From Flavobacteriales bacterium (GTDB taxonomy: Bacteria; Bacteroidota; Bacteroidia; Flavobacteriales_D; Sanyastnellaceae), in the NCBI GenBank assembly GCA_018402085.1, contig JAGYJM010000002.1, forward strand, positions 2,046,001 through 2,110,000: a stretch of DNA of 64,000 bases, written 5' to 3'. Shown piece by piece: positions 1 through 8,689 of this stretch (positions are counted from its first letter, which is position 1; each line of letters opens with the position of its first letter). The translations under genes and the position numbers were made by a program. The notes beneath the pieces are model-generated. The model did not search any database, was not told the origin of the DNA, and worked only from the letters and a program-made list of their open reading frames with translations.

Positions 1-794
1 TCGCAGGTACGGCTTACGCCGATTGGGTGCGCAATGAAGAGGTGAAGGCCCGACTGGCTGACGGACGCATTGCTGATTTGAGTGGCGAGAAAGAAATTGA
101 TTTTGAAATGACCGTCGCAAAAGCGCCGGATGCATTGATCGTGTACCCCTACGGAGGTGCTGATTACAGCCGGTTTGAGCAGGTAGACATTGCCATTGTT
201 CCCTTTTCAGAGTACCTCGAGACGCACCCGTTGGGGCGGGCGGAGTGGATTAAAGTGATTGGTTTTATGACCGGTTTCGAAGCAAAAGCTTCGGATGTAT
301 TCGCTGCCATTGAAAATGCCTACCGCGAAGCAAGCACGCAAGCGGCGCTGACCTCAAGACGACCCACCGTATTCACCGGAAGCCATGACAACGGGATGTG
401 GTACGCACCACCGGGCAACAGTTTCATCGCACAGTTTATCCGCGATGCCGGAGGCAACTATCTCTTTGACGAGGTGAAGCAACGCGGCAACCTTGAGATG
501 GATTTCGAAGTGCTGCTCACCCGTGCTCAAAGTGCCGATTATTGGGGCAAAGTTGTTTTTAATGAGGGTAAACTTGCGCTTGATGACCTCCGCGCTGATG
601 ACGAGCGCTATGCGGCACTTCCGGCCTTTGAAAACGGGAATGTATTCTATTGCAACGCGGCCGAAACCGACTACTTCGGTGATGCGATTGTTGAGCCGGA
701 GGCCATCCTCCGCGATCTCATTGCTATCTTGCACCCCGAGACCTTACCGGAGCATCGCTACCGGTACTTCCAACCTGTGCAAGTTGAGCCGTAA
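1..794 (+). CDS. ABC importer substrate-binding protein (partial, 5' end missing)
   Basis: Reading frame open from the window edge (first full codon at position 3) to TAA at 792-794, so only the C-terminal ~263 residues are seen. The pattern fits a periplasmic binding protein of the FecB/BtuF/FhuD type: a segment with VYPYGG, a central SHDNGMWYAPPGNSFIAQ region, then FIRDAGGNYLFDE, which resembles the conserved 'iaeaGG.y' patch in the second lobe. The start is upstream of the window. Its 3' end overlaps the permease start, and permease plus ATPase follow directly, so it is the ligand receptor of an iron-siderophore, heme or cobalamin importer. The ligand cannot be decided from the sequence. 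Confidence 0.8.
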   Translation, partial: AGTAYADWVRNEEVKARLADGRIADLSGEKEIDFEMTVAKAPDALIVYPYGGADYSRFEQVDIAIVPFSEYLETHPLGRAEWIKVIGFMTGFEAKASDVFAAIENAYREASTQAALTSRRPTVFTGSHDNGMWYAPPGNSFIAQFIRDAGGNYLFDEVKQRGNLEMDFEVLLTRAQSADYWGKVVFNEGKLALDDLRADDERYAALPAFENGNVFYCNAAETDYFGDAIVEPEAILRDLIAILHPETLPEHRYRYFQPVQVEP

Positions 795-1776
795 ACCCTT
801 CGTCTGGATTGTCCTCCTCATTTTGCTGATCACCCTGATCGCACTTGAACTGTTCCTCGGATCGGTTCAACTGCCCGTGCGCGAAGTGTGGCAGTCATTG
901 ACCGCGCCGGGCGACAACCTCACCAGCGACATCATCGTCCGCCAGGCAAGACTTCCCCGCGCCCTGACCGCGTTATCCGCCGGAGGCGGACTCGCGCTGT
1001 GCGGTTTGCTGATGCAGCGTTTTTTCCAGAACCCACTTGCCGGTCCGTCGGTACTCGGCATTACCTCCGGCTCCAGCCTTGGGGTCGCCCTGATCATCCT
1101 GCTCGGAGGGGTCACCTTTGGCAGCTATTCAATCGTGCTCGGTGCCTTCACGGGTGCAATGGTGGTTCTGTCGGTCATCCTGCTATTCGCCGGGATGCGA
1201 AGGAGTCCGGTCACCCTGCTGATTTTCGGATTGATGATCGGTTATGTGGTTTCGGCAGCGGTGACCCTATTGCAAGCCGGCACCACACGTGAAGCTTTGC
1301 GTTCGTTCGTCTTCTGGGGCATGGGTAGTTTTGCTGACCTAAGCGCCGGTCAGACGCTTATCATCACCGTGACAATGGCAGGGTGCACGCTGATTGCTTT
1401 CACGATGCACCGCCAGCTTGATCTGTGGTCACTCGGAGAATCATACGCGCGAACCATGGGCTTAAGGCATCGGAGTTTCCGTTTCGGTTTATTGATCCTA
1501 ACCGGGATTCTAACCGCCACTATCACTGCATATTGTGGTCCGATCGCTTTCATTGGCCTCGCAGTGCCGCACCTCGCACGCGGACTATGGCAGCAGGGGC
1601 GCCATGCCGTGCTGATTCCGGCTGTGGTTTTGAGTGGTATGGTGATCGGACTTGCCTGCGACCTGATTTCAAGGCTTCCGGGCACTGAGGGCGGACTTCC
1701 GCTGAATGCCGTGACCTCTTTCTTCGGGGCACCGGTCGTGATTGCCATCATTCTAAGGGGCCGAAAAGTGTTTTGA
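784..1776 (+). CDS. FecCD-type ABC transporter permease
   Basis: Integral membrane permease of the FecCD/BtuC family, 330 residues when started at TTG 784, which matches the usual family length. A longer open frame reaches back to 493, but that part is the shadow of the binding-protein gene. About nine or ten hydrophobic segments follow an N-terminal membrane helix (WIVLLILLITLIALELFLG). Family signatures are visible: RLPRALTALSAGGGLALCG near residue 53, NPLAGPSVLGITSGSSLG, and CGPIAFIGLAVPHLAR in the loop that contacts the ATPase. It overlaps the binding-protein stop by 11 bp and the ATPase start by 1 bp (TGATG), which indicates translational coupling in one operon. Confidence 0.9.
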   Translation: MSRKPFVWIVLLILLITLIALELFLGSVQLPVREVWQSLTAPGDNLTSDIIVRQARLPRALTALSAGGGLALCGLLMQRFFQNPLAGPSVLGITSGSSLGVALIILLGGVTFGSYSIVLGAFTGAMVVLSVILLFAGMRRSPVTLLIFGLMIGYVVSAAVTLLQAGTTREALRSFVFWGMGSFADLSAGQTLIITVTMAGCTLIAFTMHRQLDLWSLGESYARTMGLRHRSFRFGLLILTGILTATITAYCGPIAFIGLAVPHLARGLWQQGRHAVLIPAVVLSGMVIGLACDLISRLPGTEGGLPLNAVTSFFGAPVVIAIILRGRKVF

Positions 1777-2480
1777 TGGACATGCAGCTTCACATAAAGA
1801 ATTTGCAAATCGGCTACCGGAAGAAAGTAATCGGCGAGACTTTTTCGGCGACTGTTAGCGAAAGTAGGGGACAGCTGATCTTGCTGGTCGGCCGCAACGG
1901 CAGCGGGAAAAGCACTCTGCTACGCACTCTTGCCGGACTTCAATCGGAGCTGAGTGGCGAAATCACCCTGAACGGCGAAGCATTAGCGAAAATGGACACC
2001 CGCAAGCGCGCCACCCTCCTCAGTTTCGTGCAGACACGTCCGCCCGCCTACACTGACCTGACGGTGGGAGAAGTAGTGGCGCTCGGTGCTTATCCGATTC
2101 AACTGCAATCGGACAGTGAAGAAGTACGTTCAAGCCTGAATAAGCTGGGCGTCTCTTCGCTCGCGCACCAGAGACTCGACAGCATCAGCGACGGTGAACG
2201 ACAGAAGGCAATGATTGCACGGGCACTCGTGCAAGACACTCCCATCATCCTGATGGATGAGCCCACTGCCTTTCTTGACTATCCTTCGCGCATTGACTGG
2301 TGGCGTCATGTAGCCGAAATGCGCGAAACCGGTAAGCTATTGATTGTTTCCACCCATGACCTGGCAATGGTGAAAGACGTAACGGTTGACCGCTTCTGGC
2401 TGCTGAATCGCAAGGGCGGCTTCTTCAAAGAACTGAATGATTACGACGAGGTGTTGCAGCAGCTTATTTCTAATTCATGA
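1776..2480 (+). CDS. ABC transporter ATPase, FecE/BtuD type
   Basis: ATP-binding subunit of the importer, 234 residues, starting at ATG 1776 that shares its A with the permease TGA. Walker A GRNGSGKST (about residues 44-52), Q-loop SFVQTRPP, a weakly diverged signature ISDGERQKAMIARA, Walker B IILMDEPT and the H-loop VSTHDLAM are all present in order. It would energise the permease at the inner face of the cytoplasmic membrane. The operon appears to end here. Downstream is noncoding repeat DNA. Confidence 0.92.
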   Translation: MDMQLHIKNLQIGYRKKVIGETFSATVSESRGQLILLVGRNGSGKSTLLRTLAGLQSELSGEITLNGEALAKMDTRKRATLLSFVQTRPPAYTDLTVGEVVALGAYPIQLQSDSEEVRSSLNKLGVSSLAHQRLDSISDGERQKAMIARALVQDTPIILMDEPTAFLDYPSRIDWWRHVAEMRETGKLLIVSTHDLAMVKDVTVDRFWLLNRKGGFFKELNDYDEVLQQLISNS

Positions 2481-2953
2481 TGTACAATGCATGATGCATG
2501 ATGTACAATTTATGATGCACAATTGATGATGCTCGATTCAGCACTCTTCAATATGCATTCATCAATAAAAAGCTGCTCCCCTTGCAGGGGAGCTCCAAAA
2601 CTCATGCAAAGCATGAAGTTTTGGTGAGGGGTGATGGAGCATCACCGAAAGTGTTCCTATTCAACCTCTCAGTCCGCCGCTTTCGCGGCGCCCAGCTCTC
2701 CTGATCTCAGGAGAGCCTTAGAAACTCCCGCTGCACAACAGGTCTACCCTAAAATTAGGGGAGATGTCCCCGCAAAGCGGGGACAGAGGGGTCCTGATGC
2801 ACCTTCGTAAGCTCCACGGATCTCAGCAAAGCCTTTGACACGTGTACGCGATCATAAATCTGCACTCCTCAATCTGAAATCAACAATAAAAAAGCCCCGC
2901 AATGCGGGGCCCTCTGAAATCAAGACGTAAACGTCTAGTTTTTCAGTGTAAGC
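2481..2953. repeat. Intergenic repeat stretch
   Basis: No gene is supported here. It holds short direct repeats of ATGATGCATGATGTACAA type (2478-2530), inverted GGGGAGCTCC-type repeats with a TCATGCAAAGCATGA palindrome (2575-2640), a copy of the dispersed GCCGC-TTTC-GCGGC hairpin (2671-2690), further AGCTCTC/GAGAGC and AGGGGAGA/TCCCC inverted repeats (2690-2800), and the terminator of the leftward gene. Confidence 0.6.
2885..2910 (-). terminator. Rho-independent terminator of the exported-protein gene
   Basis: Perfect 7-bp stem GCCCCGC/GCGGGGC with an AAT loop. On the minus strand it is followed by a T-run (AATAAAAAA on the plus strand). It lies 44 bp past the stop of the leftward gene at 2954. 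The same hairpin sequence recurs at 7538 and 20180. Confidence 0.85.
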
Positions 2954-3436
2954 TTATTTGGCGCGCTTGAAGTAAAAGCGGGTGATAAAGATGCCTTCAC
3001 CATCCTCTTTACCGGCGTCGCTTTCTACCCCTGCGATGATATTGACGAGCTCCCAGCCGTCGTCCATCATAGCGTTCACTTTGCTGTTGATCACCGCGTC
3101 GTTGGCTGCAATGTTCTGGAAGCGGATCCCTCCGAGGTTGTAGAAGTTGAGCAGCTTGGTTTCTTCAAAGTTGTCAACGCGGATATCTTTACGCGAAGAC
3201 TTGTTTCTCGAGTTGTCTTCTTCTGAGCGTTCTTTGGCGAACTCAGCGTAGTCTCGTGCTTCTAATGATTGGATAATCCGCGAACGTCCGATTCCGTTCG
3301 GAATAATCGATTCAACAACCGTAAAGGAGGTGAACTCATAGCCCTGCTGTGCGGCTGCATTGTTCGGAGAAAGGGTGAATACCAGAGCGATAGCTACTGC
3401 GCCAAGGCCCTGGATCAAGCGTCTGATGTCTTTCAT
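2954..3436 (-). CDS. Exported protein of unknown function
   Basis: About 160 residues, not recognised as a named family. ATG 3436 was chosen because it begins a clear signal peptide: MKDIRR, then hydrophobic LIQGLGAVAIALVFTL, ending SPNNAAAQQ. Sixteen further residues upstream are open but lack a good reason to be translated. The mature part is mixed charge and ends in a compact region with DDGWELVNIIAG and GIFITRFYFKR, reminiscent of small secreted Bacteroidota proteins of the 'WELVN' type. Monocistronic, with its own terminator. Confidence 0.7.
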   Translation of the reverse strand: MKDIRRLIQGLGAVAIALVFTLSPNNAAAQQGYEFTSFTVVESIIPNGIGRSRIIQSLEARDYAEFAKERSEEDNSRNKSSRKDIRVDNFEETKLLNFYNLGGIRFQNIAANDAVINSKVNAMMDDGWELVNIIAGVESDAGKEDGEGIFITRFYFKRAK

Positions 3437-3552
3437 AGTGGCGTATTTATTGTTCAGTAAGTGGAAGAACAAATTCCGTGCCAAAGTAAGATATTAAGAT
3501 GATGCCGCGTGTGGGAAAATTCTGATAGTGCTCATGTAATTAAGCAAATCCA

Positions 3553-3927
3553 CTACACCCAATAAGGAAAAAATACCAGCAACCCCACCACTGAAGCAGT
3601 TATGGCCATCACCAGCACCGCTCCGGCAGCCATGTCTTTTACGCGTCCGATGACCGGATCACGTTCAGGCTGCACCTTGTCGGCAAGCGCCTCAATCGCT
3701 GAATTGAACAACTCAGCAGCAATCACACCACCAATGCACAGCAACAGAATCACCCAGTCTGAACGCTTCACTTCAAACCAGAGTCCGTTAAAAATGACCA
3801 CCAGCGTCACCACGAGGTGAATCCAAAGGTTGTGCTCGTGCAAAATGGCATGCCCGATGCCGTGAAAAGCATCACTGAAGCTTTTCAGTCGGTCAGCTAT
3901 ACGAAAAGGCTTGCGGCGGTCAGACAT
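3553..3927 (-). CDS. dgkA: Diacylglycerol kinase family protein (probably undecaprenol kinase)
   Basis: Small integral membrane kinase of 124 residues, the usual family length. Three membrane segments are visible (LVVTLVVIFNGLWF, WVILLLCIGGVIAAELFNSA, AGAVLVMAITASVVGLLVFF). The family signature AAELFNSAIEALAD and the downstream VKDMAAGAVL are present. These carry the catalytic and metal-binding glutamate/aspartate residues. Members in Gram-positives phosphorylate undecaprenol; Bacteroidota members have similar length, so the lipid substrate is not certain. It lies tail-to-tail with nothing and divergent from the phosphoesterase at 4064. Confidence 0.9.
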   Translation of the reverse strand: MSDRRKPFRIADRLKSFSDAFHGIGHAILHEHNLWIHLVVTLVVIFNGLWFEVKRSDWVILLLCIGGVIAAELFNSAIEALADKVQPERDPVIGRVKDMAAGAVLVMAITASVVGLLVFFPYWV

Positions 3928-3962
3928 AGCAACGAAGATAGGGAAACTAGTCTCCGGTCAAT

Positions 3963-3991
3963 GTGCAGCGCGCACTGCAGTGCGCGCCTAC
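3963..3991. repeat. Dispersed palindrome GTGCGC..GCGCCTAC, copy 1
   Basis: Palindrome around CTGCAG: GCGCGCACTGCAGTGCGCGC followed by CTAC. Related palindromes with the same CTAC/CTACAA-type tail occur at 8511-8535 (GTGCGCACACTGCAGTGTGC) and 20226-20251 (GCGCACACTGCGGTGTGCGC). All three are intergenic. Confidence 0.6.
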
Positions 3992-4047
3992 TCGTTAATA
4001 ATGTCAAAAATCCACGAACATGCTGCGGCATGGGCAGTTACAACCTG

Positions 4048-4055
4048 TACTTTTG
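4048..4055 (+). promoter_or_regulatory. Bacteroidota -7 promoter box
   Basis: TACTTTTG matches TAnnTTTG and ends 8 bp before the ATG of the phosphoesterase, which would give a nearly leaderless mRNA. No convincing -33 TTG is seen at the expected distance, so this is tentative. Confidence 0.4.
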
Positions 4056-4063
4056 TAACTCGA

Positions 4064-5332
4064 ATGAAAAATCTAGTTGGAGCACTCGTGGGATTTATCG
4101 TCTTTCTTCTTTTCGTAGTTCTCATTGAGGTGTATGCCTTTAAATCGATCCACTCGAGCCTGAGCCAGTGGAATTCGCTAGGGCGTAGTGTCATTTACTG
4201 GGGATACTGGCTGCTGACCATTTTCGCCTTCGCCGTCATCGTGATGGCCATGCTCAATTTCCGCGCCTGGCGCACTGAACACCCGCAATGGCTGAGCCTC
4301 GCTTTTGCAGCGTTTGTCGTGATCGGTGCACCGAAGCTGGTTCTGGCACTGTTTCATGGCGTTGACGACCTTCGGTATGGACTGCAGTGGCTGGCGAATT
4401 ACTTCTCCCCTTCTGACAGCGCAAAAGCGCTGGATGGTCAGGGGATCTCCAGAGCCACGTTTCTGACGCGCACCGGACAAGTGCTCGCCGGGCTGACTTT
4501 TGTAAGTTTCCTGTATGGAGTCACAAAAGGAAAATTTGCTTTCCGCGTGCTCAGTCACCAGGTCGGATTCGCTAACCTGCCAGAGCGATTTAACGGATTA
4601 AAAGTGGTGCAAATCAGCGATGCACACCTTGGCAGTTTCGCCGATAGCTTCGAGGAAGTGAATAAAGGCATTGAGATGATCAATGACCTCAACCCCGATC
4701 TCATCCTGTTCACAGGTGACCTCGTCAACGTAGACTCTTCTGAAGCAGAGCCGTGGGTGTCTGTTTTTGCAAAGCTGAAGGCGAAACACGGCAAGTTCTC
4801 CATCCTGGGCAATCATGATTACGCCGATTACGGCAACATGACCAAAGAACAAATCGAATTCAGCCGCAAAAGGATTCGAGAAATACACACGGAGATGGGC
4901 TTTAGGCTACTCCTGAATGAAAATGAAATCATCGAACGCGAGGGCGAGCAACTCGCCATCGTTGGTGTCGAAAACTGGGGCAAAGGATTCCGCCAGAGCG
5001 GAGACCTGAACAAGGCACTTGAAGGCATCGAAAGCGTCCCCGCACGTATCCTCCTCTCACACGACCCCACCCACTGGGAAGAACAGGTCATGGGTAAAGA
5101 AGAGATCCAACTGACGTTGAGCGGACATACGCACGGCATGCAAATGGGAATCGAAATCCCGTCGATTGGCCTGAAATTCAGTCCGGCACGCTTCCGATAC
5201 CGCCGTTGGGGCGGACTCTATACGGAAAGTGGCCAACACCTCCACGTCAACCGCGGTTTCGGCTTCCTCGGCTTCCCCGGACGGGTAGGTATGGCCCCGG
5301 AGATCACACTGCTCGAGCTGCAGAAGGCCTAA
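4064..5332 (+). CDS. Membrane-anchored metallophosphoesterase
   Basis: 422 residues from ATG 4064. Upstream in-frame codons to 3911 are unlikely because they run through a palindromic repeat and the promoter box. Four or five N-terminal hydrophobic helices (residues 1-135) precede a calcineurin-like phosphoesterase domain with the full metal-binding set: QISDAHLG, LFTGDLVN, LGNHDY, LLSHDP and SGHTHGMQ. This architecture is like YkuE/YpbG-type phosphatases of cell-envelope lipids, with the catalytic domain at the membrane surface. The real substrate is unknown. A copy of the dispersed hairpin element (4418-4436) encodes SAKALDG in the linker between membrane and catalytic parts. Confidence 0.85.
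   Translation: MKNLVGALVGFIVFLLFVVLIEVYAFKSIHSSLSQWNSLGRSVIYWGYWLLTIFAFAVIVMAMLNFRAWRTEHPQWLSLAFAAFVVIGAPKLVLALFHGVDDLRYGLQWLANYFSPSDSAKALDGQGISRATFLTRTGQVLAGLTFVSFLYGVTKGKFAFRVLSHQVGFANLPERFNGLKVVQISDAHLGSFADSFEEVNKGIEMINDLNPDLILFTGDLVNVDSSEAEPWVSVFAKLKAKHGKFSILGNHDYADYGNMTKEQIEFSRKRIREIHTEMGFRLLLNENEIIEREGEQLAIVGVENWGKGFRQSGDLNKALEGIESVPARILLSHDPTHWEEQVMGKEEIQLTLSGHTHGMQMGIEIPSIGLKFSPARFRYRRWGGLYTESGQHLHVNRGFGFLGFPGRVGMAPEITLLELQKA
4418..4436 (-). repeat. Coding-embedded hairpin element, AGCGC type
   Basis: Minus-strand reading is CATCC, AGCGC, TTTT, GCGCT: a perfect 5-bp stem with a 4-nt loop. It lies inside the phosphoesterase gene and encodes Ser-Ala-Lys-Ala-Leu-Asp. The same nucleotide unit is found at 22571 and 48265. 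Confidence 0.75.
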
Positions 5333-5462
5333 TCACGGATCGGGGATCGGGGATCGGGGATCAATCTGATAATTTCCCTCTTATTTTCACTCTCACTTTC
5401 ACTTTCACTTTCACTCTCACTTTCACTCTCATTTTCATTCTCATTCTCATTCTCATTCTACA
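5333..5462. repeat. Satellite DNA: GATCGGG heptamers then TCACTT/TCATTC hexamers
   Basis: 5337-5362 holds three to four GATCGGG heptamers. 5381-5460 is a pure pyrimidine-rich hexamer array (TCACTT and TCATTC variants) that stops 2 bp before the next start codon. Same families as at 20884, 25534, 32896, 34303 and 34920. Confidence 0.85.
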
Positions 5463-7043
5463 ATGTTCCCCTCTCCTTTCCGCACCATCCCCGACCCGAT
5501 CGCGCAAGCTGCGGCTGATGAGCTCAAGGCTTTTCTCAAGGAGATTGACCTTAAAGTTGGTCGGATGTTTGGGGTGCTCGTTGCAGAACATGTCCCAAGC
5601 CATTCGGGAAGCACGGATGTAAAACGACACCATCTCTGGGCGTATTCAGGCACTGAACCGATGACAACAGACGATGAGCGCTTCGCACCCCTGCTTCATA
5701 ACATCCGACAGAAGCTGCCGCACTTCGCTGATGGTGAACAGTGCGTGCACGAGATGACCCTCGAACTGGAGGCACTGCGCGCTAACCCTAAACTCGGCGA
5801 ACTACGCAGCGCTTTGGCTGAAAAACTGCAAGTCGCGGAAGCTGACATCCGGGAGATTAGGCAAACGCTGAAAGCCAACAAAAACCAACGCCACCAAGAA
5901 CGCGAACCCGGGATTTCAGATGCACAAGAAGAAGTCTTTCAAAAAGAAAGCCTGGCTGACAAGGCCTGGCTCCGCAACGCACGCATCTATTGGCAAGAAC
6001 AGTGCGCGTGGATTGAAGCCGAACTGCAAGACCTCGAAGAGCATATCGATCGCCTTGAACATGAGCGACGTGAACTTACCGTAGCCTTGCAAAAAGACTG
6101 GTTTGAGTCCTATACCGTGAAAAACTGCACCGGTGATGAAGCATCGCTGTATGAACTCTTCACCAATTTCAACGGACAATCACCACCGGCCGGAGCCGGC
6201 GAATGTGCAGGACCAAAACTCATCGCAGCGGCTTACAAAGAAGGGCTCACTCCTGTGGCCATGGCCGAATTCTGGTGGGGACCACTACCGAAAAAAGCCA
6301 TTCGGCGTGAAGGGAAGTTCTACCCTGCTTGCCGCGGCCGTTGCGAGCCCATCCTGAATTTTATGTTAGGAGGTCTTCTCACCGAACCGGATCCAATGCG
6401 CCAGGCACAGGTTTGCGACGAGCCTTTGCGCTACATCAGAATAAAGCAAGATTACGCCGTAGTGCATAAACCACACGGCATGCTGAGCGTCCCGGGCAAT
6501 ATTGAAGGTGAGTCTGTGCTCACCCTGGTTCAAAAAGATTATCCCGAAGCCACCGGCCCCATCATCGTCCACCGCCTTGATCAAGCCACCTCAGGGTTGA
6601 TGATCGTGACTTTTAACGAACGCGCACACCATTATTTTCAAAAGCTGTTCGTCCGCCGGTACATCAGGAAAACCTACCTCGCCCTTCTTGAAGGTGAGCT
6701 TGAAAACGATGAAGGCATCATAGAACTCCCCCTTGCCGCTGATCCGGTTGACCGACCGCGCCAGATTGTTGATGTGGAGAGCGGGAAACCCTCCATCACC
6801 CGTTGGAAAAAACTAAGCGTCGAGAACGGACGTACCTGGGTGCACTTCTTCCCCGAAACCGGTCGCACCCACCAATTACGCGTTCACGCCGCCCACCCCC
6901 AAGGCTTAAACACCCCGATTGTGGGTGACGCCCTCTACGGCACCCCGTCTGATCGGCTTTATCTACATGCAGAGAAACTAGCGTTTCGGGATATGTACAA
7001 GGAAGAGGTGCAGGTTGAAGTGGGTTGGGGTGACGCTCAATAG
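5463..7043 (+). CDS. RluA-family pseudouridine synthase with long N-terminal extension
   Basis: 526 residues, much longer than E. coli RluA. The C-terminal ~220 residues form the synthase domain with the catalytic aspartate in IVHRLDQATSG, then ETGRTHQLRVHAAH, and LYGTPSDRLYLHAEKL. The N-terminal ~310 residues contain a charged coiled-coil (about 100-200) and a PAGAGECAGPKLIAAA segment. This long form is known in Bacteroidota and some gammaproteobacteria and probably modifies rRNA. Its start follows a satellite directly with no obvious promoter, so it may depend on the promoter of the gene before. Confidence 0.85.
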   Translation: MFPSPFRTIPDPIAQAAADELKAFLKEIDLKVGRMFGVLVAEHVPSHSGSTDVKRHHLWAYSGTEPMTTDDERFAPLLHNIRQKLPHFADGEQCVHEMTLELEALRANPKLGELRSALAEKLQVAEADIREIRQTLKANKNQRHQEREPGISDAQEEVFQKESLADKAWLRNARIYWQEQCAWIEAELQDLEEHIDRLEHERRELTVALQKDWFESYTVKNCTGDEASLYELFTNFNGQSPPAGAGECAGPKLIAAAYKEGLTPVAMAEFWWGPLPKKAIRREGKFYPACRGRCEPILNFMLGGLLTEPDPMRQAQVCDEPLRYIRIKQDYAVVHKPHGMLSVPGNIEGESVLTLVQKDYPEATGPIIVHRLDQATSGLMIVTFNERAHHYFQKLFVRRYIRKTYLALLEGELENDEGIIELPLAADPVDRPRQIVDVESGKPSITRWKKLSVENGRTWVHFFPETGRTHQLRVHAAHPQGLNTPIVGDALYGTPSDRLYLHAEKLAFRDMYKEEVQVEVGWGDAQ

Positions 7044-7057
7044 ATGGCGATGTGAAG

Positions 7058-7160
7058 GCCATCGACTTATCGACCTATCGACTTATCGACCTATCGACTT
7101 ATCGACTTATCGACCTATCGACTTATCGACCTATCGACTTATCGACCTATCGACCTACCA
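7058..7160. repeat. Tandem array of CGACCTAT/CGACTTAT octamers
   Basis: About twelve octamers alternate between CGACCTAT and CGACTTAT, directly after the pseudouridine synthase stop. A short related array is at 25719-25755. Open in some frames (repeating IDLSTYR), but no start or conserved protein supports translation. Confidence 0.9.
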
Positions 7161-7560
7161 CGAATTAGCGAGGTCGGGAGAAAGGGAGGATCTTCAAGCA
7201 GCGCATCCTTGCGCTGCCGGGTATTTCAAACACCAGCGTAGGGACGCGATTCATCGCGTCCTGCCTAAGGCAAGGTAAATCCTGAAAATGCGCGGACGCG
7301 CGAGGCGCGTCCCTACATGGTACAACATGCACCAATAAGCGCCGCAAGAATGCGGCGCATTAACGAGGTAGGGAGATTCGCAGATCTGCGCAAATATGCC
7401 CTTCCCCATACCACCTACCCCCTATCACCTAACCCGCAAGACCCCTCACCGAAGCTTCATGCGAGCATGAGCTTCGGAGCTCCCCTCATTTGAGGGGAGC
7501 CTTTGAATGAGTTGTTTGACCCGTAGGCAACAAAAAAGCCCCGCAATGCGGGGCTTTTTA
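7161..7560. repeat. Intergenic REP-like palindromes and composite repeat
   Basis: No gene. 7198-7262 carries a GCAGCGCATCC/TTGCGCTGC palindrome and a GGACGCGATTCATCGCGTCC palindrome, the same pair that builds the 83-bp and 100-bp arrays elsewhere. 7295-7315 carries GGACGCGCGAGGCGCGTCC. 7441-7560 is a composite unit (GAAGCTTCATGCGAGCATGA, GGGGAGC inverted repeat, TTTGAATGAGTTGTTTGACC) that ends in a terminator and recurs at 19983-20200. Confidence 0.75.
7532..7559 (-). terminator. Bidirectional-looking terminator downstream of the coiled-coil gene
   Basis: Stem GCCCCGC/GCGGGGC with AAT loop, flanked by AAAAAA on the left and TTTTTA on the right. It is 1 bp beyond the stop of the leftward gene at 7561 and would end it. 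Confidence 0.85.
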
Positions 7561-8268
7561 TTACACTAAATAGGAGTCATCAACCTCTCCGTCATCCATC
7601 TCTTCAATGGAGGCAACCCTTGAGCGGGTGGCCGGATCTACCAGGATGCGGTGGGTGAGGTATTCGTTGTACAGTTCTTCAACGTCAAGCTGGAAGACCA
7701 GTCCGTCGAGCTGGTCGTTGATGAGCGTCGCAGCTTCATCGATCTTCTTATACAGTTGTGCATTCAATGCCTTTCGGGCGGCGATGCGCTCTCGTGGAGC
7801 GTTAATGATTTCTCTGAATGCGTTCAGCTGATTCACGAAGGTGTCGATGTCTTCCTGCGATTGTCCGTAAGCCGGAAGCTTCTCGCTGTGTTGCTGCGCC
7901 ATTTCGGCGATCAGGTGGTAGCGCTGCGAGAGGACATTCAATCGTCCGTAGCGCAATTTGGATGCTGAGAACTCCACTTGAGCGGCCAGCTCAGGGAGGT
8001 CTTCACGGGCGGCCAGTGCTGACAGGGCCCTGGCCAGCTTCTCGCTGCGCTGTGCAAGTACGTCGCGCAACTGATCGCGGGTGGCGGTGCGGCCCCGCTC
8101 AAGCTTACCGCGGCTGTCAAGCAGCTGCTGGATTTCCCCTTGCATGGTTTCAAGCTCTGCGATGCAGGCTTCAAGGGTTTCGATGTTGGTGTTCCCTTGC
8201 ACCTTCTCCTTGAGAAAGTTCAGGGTCGTGGCCATCATGCGCCACTGTGATACTGCTCTCTTTTTCAT
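7561..8268 (-). CDS. Coiled-coil protein of unknown function
   Basis: 235 residues, no signal peptide or membrane segment, strongly charged and alpha-helical. Long runs without proline or glycine (for example residues 20-110) suggest coiled coils. The C-terminus is acidic (EEMDDGEVDDSYLV). No known family recognised. Alone in its transcription unit with a terminator at 7532. Confidence 0.65.
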   Translation of the reverse strand: MKKRAVSQWRMMATTLNFLKEKVQGNTNIETLEACIAELETMQGEIQQLLDSRGKLERGRTATRDQLRDVLAQRSEKLARALSALAAREDLPELAAQVEFSASKLRYGRLNVLSQRYHLIAEMAQQHSEKLPAYGQSQEDIDTFVNQLNAFREIINAPRERIAARKALNAQLYKKIDEAATLINDQLDGLVFQLDVEELYNEYLTHRILVDPATRSRVASIEEMDDGEVDDSYLV

Positions 8269-8689
8269 AGTGTATGAGTTTTAATTAAACATTGATTTAA
8301 TTCATTCCGCAACCGGCTAAGGAGCAGTGAGGATGCCGGTATTGGAATCTGAGGTACTCCTATGCAAGCACCGTGCCAAAATGGATCGGGGATGGGGGAT
8401 CGGGGGTCGAATGACTTGTCAGACGCGGGGTTGCGAATGTTTGATGCACGATTCATGATGCATGATTTTGCGCGTGAAGCACCAAACCGGTGGCAGTAGC
8501 CGCTTACCAGTGCGCACACTGCAGTGTGCGACTACAACAGACCGGTGGCAATAGCACGCCGCCACACTGGAAGCAACTGATATATCAAGGCAGCGCAAAT
8601 ATGCGCTGCCCTTATAACAACTAACACAAAGGCTGCATTTAGAGAGGCCTCAACATGAACAACTTGAACGCTAAAAAGGATAACAGAAA
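8269..8689. repeat. Intergenic stretch with satellite and palindromes
   Basis: No gene supported. Contains a short GATCGGG satellite (8384-8408), ATGATGCACGATTCATGATGC direct repeats (8438-8465) like those at 2478, the GTGCGCACACTGCAGTGTGC palindrome (8511-8532), and GGTGGCAATAGC/CGCCGCCAC motifs shared with 26350 and 57440. Confidence 0.55.

Noticed and set aside
493-783. Longer start for the FecCD permease
   Set aside because: The additional N-terminus is the shadow of the binding-protein gene. TTG 784 gives the family length.
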